The notes under the pieces: model-generated
What the model was told of the DNA's origin: nothing
The model's input: only the letters and a program-made list of their open reading frames with translations
Databases searched by the model: none
Source of the DNA: Doris montereyensis
Taxonomy: Eukaryota; Mollusca; Gastropoda; Nudibranchia; Dorididae
Reading direction: 5' to 3'
Assembly: GCA_037039925.1 (NCBI GenBank)
Contig: JAXRKP010000063.1
Location: forward strand, 137,001-201,000
Length of the DNA: 64,000 bases
Program-made: the position numbers and the translations under genes
Shown here: in pieces, positions 55,520 through 64,000 of the stretch
Numbering within the stretch: position 1 is the first letter of the stretch
How the letters are laid out: the number at the start of each line of letters is the position of its first letter

Positions 55520-55995
55520 AGTCTATCAACCACCCCTTACTGCTCCCTTAACCTGAAACAGAAGCTCCCTCTGAACAACCCTGCTACCCCCGCCCTCCAT
55601 CCGAGGCAAGTGTAGGTTGCCGGTGAATCACAAACCAATAGCTTTGTTGCTAGGGGTGAACATACATGTTTTATTGTTAACCATATATCAACCATCCCTT
55701 ACCTTGCTCCCTTAATCTGAAACAGAAGTTCCCCCTGAATGACCCCCACAACCCCGCCCCCTCAACCTCCCCATCCGAAGCAAGCGTAGGTCGCCGGGGA
55801 AACGTATGCAAATAGCTTCATGTTGCTCGGGGTGAACGTGCATGTTTTATTGTTATCCATATATATCAACCATCCATTACCCTGCTCCCTTACTTAACCT
55901 GAAACATAAGCTCCCCCTGAATGACACTACCCCCATCTGAGACAAGCATAGGTCGCCGGGGAAAAGCAAAACGCTTTGTTGCTAGGCAGTCTCAG
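55520..55995 (+). repeat. ~180-bp repeat, three tandem copies
   Basis: Copies start near 55526, 55686 and 55866 with ATCAACCA(T/C)CC.TTAC..TG and contain CTGAAACAGAAG, TCCCCCTGAATGAC, CAAG(T/C)GTAGGT(T/C)GCCGG and TTGCTAGGGGTGAACATACA. A fourth copy lies at 56467-56650. Confidence 0.88.
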
Positions 55996-56466
55996 AGAGT
56001 TAGAGCAGTAATAAAAATCCTAAATTTTATTTTGCTGACAGTGAAACCAGCGTAAAAGAAAGAAGATGGCCGCTGTGTGGAGGCTATAGGCTGGACTCTG
56101 TGTATTTCTGAATGGATTATTGTGTCTAAAAAATTATTTCTGTCCAATGAAATGTGCAAGAATACAATGTAAAGATGGTTTGATAAGTATTATCTTTACT
56201 TTTATTGAATTAAATTCACCAGGGGGAAAAAATCGATACCCTGATATTGGAATTCGACTGTTAGGATTTGTGTAAGAAAAATACAAAACAGATAATGATA
56301 TTCACACCAAGACAAAGTTATCTAATGACTAGATCGGTCTAGATCTAGATTTAATTTGCTATATATATATACAATCTAGATATTATCAATATGAGGAAGG
56401 ATTTCCATAGTCGGGCATTTTGCGAGGACATAATTATAACTGAGAAAGAAGTTTGGGTGAAAATTT

Positions 56467-56650
56467 AAAGAACAACCCCGCTACCCCCGCCCCCATCCGA
56501 GGCAAGTGTAGGTCGCCGGTGAATCGCAAACCAATAGCTTTGTTGCTAGGGGTGAACATACATGTTTTATTGTTAACCATATATCAACCATCCCTTAACC
56601 TGAAACAGAAGTTCCCCCTGAATGACCCCCACAACCCCGCCCCCAGTTTA
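56467..56650 (+). repeat. ~180-bp repeat, displaced copy
   Basis: CAAGTGTAGGTCGCCGGTGA, GTTGCTAGGGGTGAACATAC and CTGAAACAGAAGTTCCCCCT match the tandem set at 55520-55995. The intervening 470 bases include AAGATGGCCGC (YY1-like) at about 56064 and an AGATCTAGAT motif near 56342. Confidence 0.85.
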
Positions 56651-57474
56651 TGCAGTGTTTTGACACTAGTGTCAGCCATTTCTGCCAATGCGACGTGGTT
56701 TGCAATAATTTTCATAATAGTGTGCTAGTAAAGTAATAGATTTTTATCTTTCACAAACTCTTTCACACTCCCTGATGGTTAAACCCTCCCCAAAATATAG
56801 GCCATTTACAATTGTTCTAGAATCTAATGTCTGTGGATATGAAGATTCATGAGGTGATGCTCACATATGATGCTTGTGATGTGATCATCATCATGAATTA
56901 ACCGCATAAGATGGACCCTGGCGAAATGCTATGTGGTTAGATACAAAATTGAGGGTTGAATGCTAATAAAATACATGCAACATTTTTCTACCTGTTTGCT
57001 GTTTAATGAGTTAACAATGTCCATGGCTTATTCTTGAATTATGTTAGGTTTTTGTATTCACTTATCTATCTCTTTATTTGTCTTGTTATCTGATTGTTTT
57101 ATCTATTTATCGAGTTTCATTTTTAAAATTTGCTTGTTGAATTAATAATGATAAAAATGATTATAATAATTAATGGAATATTACACTTGTAGTTAGAGGA
57201 AGGTGAAAAACATATGGGGAGGAGAATAATTATTATGAGAGGATATTATCATTATTATCCTTTTCATCTTCATCAACATTTTTATTATTTATTCAGTTTT
57301 TGTAACTTTGATGATTGATAGATACACCTACACCCGTGGTCCTTAACCTTGTTAGAGGTGCTGAACGCCATAGGTTTCATTAATTATATTATGTGTGCAT
57401 TCATGGAACCCTTCATGTGTGTCTTGACCGCCGCATGTGTGTCTTAACCCATGTTAAGAGCCTACACGTCTGGA

Positions 57475-57640
57475 AAGTGACTCACTTAGAGGGAAAAACA
57501 GCTCATGTGCAGCAGATTAGTTTCTCAGCTATGCTGGTACCCATTTTCTACTGGGTCAAATGAGGAAATGGTATCTTTAGATTAAATGTTGTTTATCTTT
57601 ACCATGAAGTGAGCCCAAGTAGGTGTAGGATGTTGTCCAG
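57475..57640 (-). mobile_element. Decayed SINE family B fragment
   Basis: GCTATGCTGGTACCCATTTT, CTGGGTCAAATGAGGAAATG correspond to the body of the copy at 34506-34793. The head and ends are not recognisable. Confidence 0.5.
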
Positions 57641-57844
57641 TTTTTGACTCGGGGTTGACTTTTTTTTTTAAAGGACATCTCTGTATGTAAATGCAGGACG
57701 AAATTGCTCAATCGCTACTGTGATAACACATCATTTGATTTGCAGTAAGGAGTTGACCCAAATGCTTTTAGAGGTGATCTTATAATGAATACTGGGTTTG
57801 GTTAGGGTATTTTTCATATATACATCACCATGTAAAGTAGACAT

Positions 57845-57960
57845 TTTGGCCATTGCAGAAATGAAAGAAAAGGACAAGGAATGGAAAATGTAGGATCAAA
57901 TCATACTTTAATTTTCTCCATCAAAGATAGAGCTAGAGCAGGAGTAGGCTGGCCTCCTAA
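57845..57960 (+). mobile_element. RTE-like LINE endonuclease fragment
   Basis: TTGGCCATTGCAGAAATGAA, AGGACAAGGAATGGAAAATG and AGAGCTAGAGCAGGAGTAGG repeat the start of the endonuclease seen at 35866-35975, here ending after GGCCTCCTAA. Confidence 0.75.
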
Positions 57961-58540
57961 ATCTTCGATATAATATTGTTTTGTTGATTCCTTCCTGCGT
58001 GTAATGGCTTTGCATTTTCAGCAGGTTGTCCAAAAATTGACGTAAAAGCTCACGATTGTAATGAACGTTTTCCAGGTCGTTTTTGTGATTTGACAGCCTT
58101 TCATGTTGTAAGAGACTTATCTTGATCATTGCCATCAACAGCCCATTTTTCTTTCACCTCAAGTAAGAACATCTCAAACTGCAACGTTAAGGCTATTGTG
58201 TTGCAAACATTTCACTAGACGGACAGATATTTTTGGTCTGTCTTTCTATGAGTAACGGAGAGTCATCTGGTGATTTTTTTTTTTTTTCTGGCCTACTGCA
58301 AAGGACTTCATTTTCATCCTAGGGATATCGCTGTCAATAAATCTGAAAGCGAAATTCCCCTTTTCGTCCAATGTTAGTCCCCTGTTATTCTCAAAACTGA
58401 GATTTTCTTCACCCGTGAATGGAGCAGGCTGTGTACATTTGCTCTTGCGTAACACTTCAGCTTTTCTGGCTTTCTCTTCCTCTGCTTGCGTTTACGCTTT
58501 GACTTTAGCTTTGCCTGAGGGGCGTCTTCCTTAGCAAGGG
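57958..58540 (-). pseudogene. Intronless broken coding remnant, protein not recognised
   Basis: Minus strand, upstream to downstream: a Lys/Arg/Glu-rich part (RKRKQRKRK, EEEKARKAEVLRKSKCTQ), then FTGEENLSFENNRGLTLDEK, GNFAFRFIDSDIPRMKMKSF, then after a frameshift at a 14-A run TLQFEMFLLEVKEKWAVDGN, then after another frameshift ERLSNHKNDLENVHYNREL, LRQFLDNLLKMQ. The pieces read like one charged, helical protein continued through frameshifts without introns, so a processed retrocopy is likely. The parent was not identified. Confidence 0.5.
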
Positions 58541-58629
58541 CAATGCCACACAGGCCCTGTTTCCATTAGCATGACATTTTGCTTTGTCACTAGTAATACT
58601 AGTAACATTTTCTTGTCACATTCGTATGA

Positions 58630-59045
<416 letters not shown>

Positions 59046-59670
59046 GTGTGTGTCAGAGAGAGAGAGAGAGAGTGTGTGTGTCAGAGAGAGAGAGAGAGAG
59101 AGTGTGTGTCAGAGAGAAAGAGAAAGTGTGTCAGAGAGAAAGAGAAAGTGTGTGTCAGAGAGAAAGAGAAAGTGTGTCATAGAGAAAGAGAAAGTGTGTG
59201 TGTCAGAGAGAAAGAGAAAGTGTGTCATAGAGAAAGAGAAAGAGAGAGTGTCAGAGAGAAAGAGAAAGTGAAAGTGTGTCATAGAGAAAGAGAAAGTGTG
59301 TGTCAGAGAGAAAGAGAAAGTGAAAATGTGTCAGAGAGAAAGAGAAAGTGTCAGAGAGAAAGAGAAAGTGTGTCATAGAGAAAGAGAAAGTGTGTCAGAG
59401 AGAAAGAGAAAGTGTGTCAGAGAGAAAGAGAAAGTGTGTCAGAGAGAAAGAGAAAGTGTGTGTCAGAGAGAAAGAGAAAGTGTGTCAGAGAGAAAGAGAA
59501 AGTGTGTCAGAGAGAAATAGAAAGAAAGTGTGTCAGAGAGAGAAAGAGAGAGAGAAAGTGTGTGTCAGAGAGAGAGAGAAAAATGTGTCAGAGAGAAAAG
59601 AGAGAGAGAGAAAGTGTGTGTCAGAGAGAGAGTGTCAAAAAATGTGTCAGAGAGAGAGTCAGAGAGTTTG
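59046..59670 (+). repeat. GTGTCAGAGAGAAAGAGAAA minisatellite
   Basis: About 600 bases of ~20-bp units AGTGTGTCAGAGAGAAAGAG, with GTGTGTGTC and CATAGAG variants. Frames such as SERKRKCV are artefacts. Confidence 0.95.
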
Positions 59671-59785
59671 CCTATATAGTGGATAGCAGAGATCAGTTTG
59701 AATACAGGTACATGACATTTATTGACTGGGATGGACATCAGATTGGGAGTGTTTACAACTATTGAACGCGAGTGATGTTACCTGG

Positions 59786-59842
59786 TCCACCCAGGTAGTC
59801 AACATTAATTGACCAGAACGCTGGATGGGTCAATTAATGTTG
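59786..59842. other. Two adjacent inverted repeats
   Basis: A perfect 15-bp inverted repeat, CAACATTAATTGACC (59800-59814) and GGTCAATTAATGTTG (59828-59842), with a 13-base spacer. Just left of it TACCTGG and CCAGGTA form a 7-bp inverted repeat with a 5-base spacer (about 59779-59797). Confidence 0.75.
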
Positions 59843-60079
59843 TGGGCTGAGTGTCCATCGATTTTATGACACGTAGCACAAGAGACTCAAGAGCTCGTTG
59901 GCCCGGGTTTTTTTGTAGGAAGCGTTTGGCTTTGAATTTTAAGTTTTATAACGTCATCAGCTTTTGAAGTGTGCATTTTTAAAAATGTCATGTTGTATGT
60001 GTATGTACGAGGATGCATTAACTATGTAATGCAATGAATGGATGGTTGGTTATAAATAGGTGAGTGTGTCACTTTGAAA

Positions 60080-60352
60080 GATGTGTGTGTGTGTGTGTGC
60101 ATGTAACTAGTATTATGTAAGATGTGTGTATGTATGTATGTATGTATCATAATGTCTGTATGTATCATAGTGTATGTTTGTATCTTAATGTATGTTTGTA
60201 TTTCTGTATTTATGTATGAACCTAGAAAACAATATATACATGGTAGATACATATGTACAATATACTATACATACATACATACATACAATATACTATATAC
60301 ACATACAATATACTATACACACATACATACATACAATATACTATACATGCAT
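60080..60352. repeat. GT, TGTA and ATAC microsatellites
   Basis: GTGTGT at 60082-60100, TATG units near 60127-60147, then ACATACATACA with AATATACTATACA repeats to 60350. Confidence 0.9.
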
Positions 60353-60359
60353 GTAACAA

Positions 60360-60935
60360 CGAGGCCCCTTTCTAATCTTGCCGTTTCATCATCTTGCTTT
60401 ATGTCCCCATGTTAATAACGCTTCTCCGTCGGCTATGAATTTATCATCTACCACCCCTCTCCTTCCTCCCCCCACCCCCACTCCTCACAACCACCACACA
60501 TTCATTGGTTGTCTCTGTGTTGCTTTAACTTTAACGTACACCCTCACATACGCGCACGCATTGTGTCATGCTCAGACGTGTACGGTACCCCGGGTGTGTT
60601 GGGGCCACACCTACTAGATCTAGCCGATTTCCGCATTGGGTTCAGTTTGCACCTCTATGTCTATGTTACCGAACCGTAAGATCATAATTTATATTAGTAG
60701 TTAGTAGTAGTAAGACGCAGCTTGGGCGTCCAAACGACACGTTGTGTGGCGTTGCTTTATCTTCTTAATCTTATTTTCATCTCTCTCTCTCTCTCTCTCT
60801 CGTCCGTTTATCTGTCTTTCTTGACGACGTTCCAATACGTGGAGAAGGAGGAAAGTTAAGTACCAGTCACTACTTTATGTCACTCGATACGTCCCCATTC
60901 TATTTGGAATAAAAAAAAATTCAAAGTTGCAACAG
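60360..60935. other. Unassigned stretch
   Basis: C-rich tract with CCACCCC near 60450-60490 and a CT run at 60780-60802. No exon recognised. Confidence 0.4.
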
Positions 60936-61082
60936 CACCAGTAGTAGCAGCAAGAGTAGTCATAGTAGTAGATGGAGTAGTAGTTATACTAGTAGCTATA
61001 GTAACACATGTAGTTGTTGTAATTAGAAGTAGTAGTGGTTGTAAGCATCAGTTCATGTAGTGTAGTAGTAGTAGTAGTAGTT
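60935..61082. repeat. TAG/AGT microsatellite
   Basis: Interrupted AGTAGT units, with a pure run at 61063-61081. Confidence 0.85.
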
Positions 61083-61202
61083 TGCCGTCCGTTTGTCTCA
61101 TGTACCAGATTCCTGTTCAGTCTCAAAGCTTGACATAGGAATGTCACAATTCAAATTCAATGTTTGTTGTGGAACCTTGCGAGCCGCGGCTCACTTGGCG
61201 GG

Positions 61203-61550
61203 ATTAGCACTGATGTCACTAATGAACGGAGGTGCCGTTGAGACGGGCGGTCGGTGCAAACCATATTGGACTATTTGGACAGATGATAAATATTAGCACT
61301 GATTTCACTAATGAACGGAGGTGTTGAGACGGGCGGTCGGTGCACACCGTATTGGACTATTTGGACAGATGATAAACGTTAGTACTGATGTCACTAATGA
61401 ACGGAGGTGACTTGACGTTGAGACGGGCGGTCGGTGCACCGTATTGGACTATTTGGACAGATGATAAATATTAGTACTGATGTCACTGATGAACGGAGGT
61501 GACTTGACGTTGAGACGGGCGATCGGTGCACACCGTACTGAACAGATGAA
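61203..61550 (+). repeat. ~89-bp minisatellite, four copies
   Basis: Units hold ATGTCACTAATGAACGGAGG, TTGAGACGGGCGGTCGGTGC and ATTGGACTATTTGGACAGAT. Copies 3 and 4 add GACTTGACG. GC content is higher than in the neighbourhood. Confidence 0.92.
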
Positions 61551-62095
61551 ATACATAAATTCGTAACGTCTCACGGGTGGCCATTAACATCTGCTGCTGC
61601 TGTCCCGTTTGCGCGTGGACCGCCTGTCGTGACGTCGACTAATGTACACGTTTATTATCGATCTCTGCGCATAGCATAGCTTTGGTTGTCATTTGTCAAT
61701 TGTAATTCTACCTCAGTGGAGGGAAAGAGACGTTCGTCAAGACGTTTGTGCAATTCTTTTCCTATCCAATTGTGAGTATGTAGTTTGCGTTTGATTTAGC
61801 GTTTTCACATTACCGCGACCACGTGACACTACGATGAGAAGAGTCAAAAATCTCCAGTTATTCGTTAGAGCGTAAACTTTTTGTTCGCTCCCCAAAAGCG
61901 CCCATTTAACCAAAAGGCTGTCTCGATGGGTTTTTTTTGTTTTTTTTTGGTAGGATTCTTTTATTGTGCCCGGACTGCCCTGTCTGTGTGAACAGGTAAG
62001 GGATCTTTAACGTGCACAGCTTCAACTAGCAGCCTGTGACACAGTGACGATAGTGACCTGTGTCAGTTCAAAGCCAAAGACAGCCAGGCGGATTA
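61551..62095. other. Unassigned stretch
   Basis: No coding signal. GGTAAGGGATCTTTAACGTG near 61995 looks like part of a dispersed element, but no second copy is present in the window. Confidence 0.35.
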
Positions 62096-62099
62096 CCTC

Positions 62100-62290
62100 A
62101 AAACCGGGTGACTCGCTGGTCCAAAGACTTCTCAACCAAAGGTCGTGGATTCGAGCCTGACACGTTGAAACATTTTCTTGAGGGTTCCCCCCCCCCCCCG
62201 GCCCGGTCCAGGTAGGTGAATCGACATCTAATCCCATCGGAGATGGACAAAACAAAGGCTGTGTCGTGTGTAGATCACAGCACCTCCGAT
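62100..62290 (+). mobile_element. tRNA-derived SINE, family A, 3'-truncated
   Basis: Head with CTGGTCCAAAGACTTCTCAA and box B GGATTCGAGCC, a C run at 62188-62201, body GGTCCAGGTAGGTGAATCGA and GTAGATCACAGCACCTC. Lacks the GAGATCAC..TAGTTG and AAATC tail of 6081-6390. Confidence 0.72.
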
Positions 62291-62924
62291 TTCTTGAGAC
62301 GACCATTTTCCACAATGTGTTAAATGTTATTACATTGTATTGCTCTACGGACTGTTTTGATGTGTCATTAGCTCTTTTTTTTTTTTTTTTTACCACCGAT
62401 TCCTGGACCGAAACTTTGTGTCATTCAAAATTTTCTATTACTGCTTTCACTTCTAGTGATATCGTGTGGTTATAGGATGACAGAGATAGAAATATGAATA
62501 GATTTGATATACTATTACTAAAAACAACACGTCTTAAGGGTTAAGTTTATGACTATTGGGATAAATAAAACTTGCTGTTCAACAATCCCAACACATTTTT
62601 TTCCTCTCTACCCGGTGTCACTGGCGCGATTTTGCCGAACTCCGTGAGGCTGGTATGGTGTGTGTGTGTATGTGTGTATGAAACCGTTAGTTTTCAACTC
62701 ATGGTCTGACAGTCAGTGACAGTTGCAGTTGTATTTGTCATCAAAAACAAAACTCAAGCTCCATAAAACTAAAGTAACATTATATCATTGTGGTAGTTTG
62801 CCATTGCTTTCGACATTGCCTTTACTTTGGCTGAGTCTGAATAGACCTAGCTACCCGTGCCTCTGCTGTGTCGACACTAGTGCCAGAGAAAATGCAATCG
62901 AACTCGATTTTTCTGTGTGATACT

Positions 62925-64000
62925 GAATGTGAAATACCTAAGGCGCCTGTCAGATCTCATTCACAGAACGCAAATTTTGTTGTGACTCGTTAACACTTGT
63001 CAGATCTTCTTTAAAAAATGCAAATTTTGTTGTAGCTTTTACACGTCCGTCATATCTCCTTCACATCAAGCACATTTAGTTGTAACTTGAAAATGCCTGT
63101 CAGATGTCCTTCACAAAATGCAAATTGTAATCGTCTGTCAAAAAAAGCAAATTGTGTTGTAGCTTAAACTTCTGTCAAATCTCCTTCGCAATACGCATAT
63201 TTTGCTGTAGCTTGTAAACGCTTGTCAAATCTCCTTCACAATACGCAAATTTTTCTAAAGCTTATAAACGCTTGTCAAATCTCCTTCCCAAAACGCAAAT
63301 GTTGCTGTAGCTTGTAAACGCCCGTCAAATCTCCTTTACAAAAGGCAGATTTTGCTGTAGCTTGTAAACGCCTGTCAATTCTTCTTCACAAATCGCAAAT
63401 TTTGTTGTAAATCCCTGTCAAATCTCCTTCACAAAACACAAACTTTGCTCAAGTTTATAAATGCTTGTCAAACTTCCCTCCCAAAACACAAATGTTGCTG
63501 TAGCTTGTAAACGCCTGTCAATTCTCTTTTACAAAAGGCAGATTTTGCTCTAGCTTATAAACGCCTGTCAAATCTTCTTCACAAATTGTAAATTTTGCTG
63601 TAGCTTGCCAGCCCTGTCTAATCATCACAAATTGACAATTTTGCTGTAGCTTGCAAACTCCTGTCTCATCGTCAAAAATCGGAAATTTTGTTGCAGCTTG
63701 TAAACGCCTGTCAAAACTTCTTCACAAAAGGCAATTTTTTCTGTAACTTAAACGCCTGTCAAATATTTTTCACTAAACGAAAATTTTGCTGTAGCTCGTA
63801 AACGCCTGTCAAATCTTCACAAATCGCAAATTTTGTTGTAGCTTGTAAATCCCTGTCAAATCTCCTTCACAAAACGCAAATTTTGCTTAAGTTTATAAAT
63901 GCTTATCAAATTTCCTTCCTAAAACGCAAATGTTGCTGTAGCTTGTAAACGCCTGTCAATTCTCTTTTACAAAAGGCAGATTTTGCTCTAGCTTGTAAAC
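62925..64000 (+). repeat. ~50-bp minisatellite running off the window
   Basis: Units hold CAAATTTTGCTGTAGCTTGT, AAACGCCTGTCAAATCTCCT, TCACAAAA. About twenty diverged copies with deletions. A longer period of several units is suggested, because the set near 63405-63560 recurs at 63850-64000. Confidence 0.93.

Overview
The window is a piece of an animal nuclear genome, most likely a mollusc and probably a gastropod. This is an inference from two intron-rich genes with animal-type protein families, abundant RTE- and CR1/L2-like LINE fragments, tRNA-derived SINEs, Penelope-type repeats with a hammerhead-like core, piggyBac remnants and a very high load of mini- and microsatellites. There are no prokaryotic features: no operons, Shine-Dalgarno sites or CRISPR. 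Nearly all long uninterrupted reading frames in the window are translations of simple repeats and are not genes.

Two real genes are visible, both split into small exons, and they converge tail to tail. (1) Plus strand, from before the window to 14944: a front-end (delta-5/delta-6 type, FADS2-like) fatty acyl desaturase. Seven exons carry histidine boxes HDYGH, HFQHH and QIEHH and the C-terminal tail; the N-terminal cytochrome b5 part lies upstream. Four exons each need a one-base correction to stay in frame. (2) Minus strand, 33544 down to 21855: a cytosolic 5'-nucleotidase III (NT5C3-like, HAD superfamily). Seven exons carry the DFDRTLS nucleophile motif, IFSAG and GDSLGDLRMA, and end in a stop. 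The 5' end is not identified, and one internal exon expected between 29594 and 30909 was not found.

Layout: 0-15 kb, desaturase exons with introns filled by tandem arrays (10-bp ATATC units; two arrays that fill one intron; about sixty copies of a 40-bp unit) and a CR1/L2-like LINE 3' end whose TTA tail forms the last 3' splice site. 15-21.8 kb, intergenic, with Penelope-like tandem repeats, SINEs and a piggyBac remnant. 21.8-33.6 kb, the nucleotidase gene, with a 40-bp array, a 25-bp array made of copies of an exon end plus its 5' splice site, a 2.3-kb polypurine array, a piggyBac MITE, a hammerhead-like motif and a SINE with an 11-bp target duplication. 33.6-45.1 kb, LINE fragments (one interrupted by a SINE with a 12-bp target duplication) plus long CT, GAA/AACAAG and TAA/GAT microsatellites. 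45.1-52.6 kb, one mosaic minisatellite family. 52.6-64 kb, mostly unrecognised sequence with a GA/GTGTCA array, ~180-bp and ~89-bp repeats, AGATCT/TCTAGA palindrome clusters, a broken intronless coding remnant and a ~50-bp array running off the end.

The two genes have no evident functional link (polyunsaturated fatty acid synthesis and pyrimidine nucleotide catabolism). The most distinctive theme is that tandem repeats and transposon tails sit directly on splice sites: at one junction the 5' splice site itself has been amplified, and at another a LINE tail supplies the 3' splice site.
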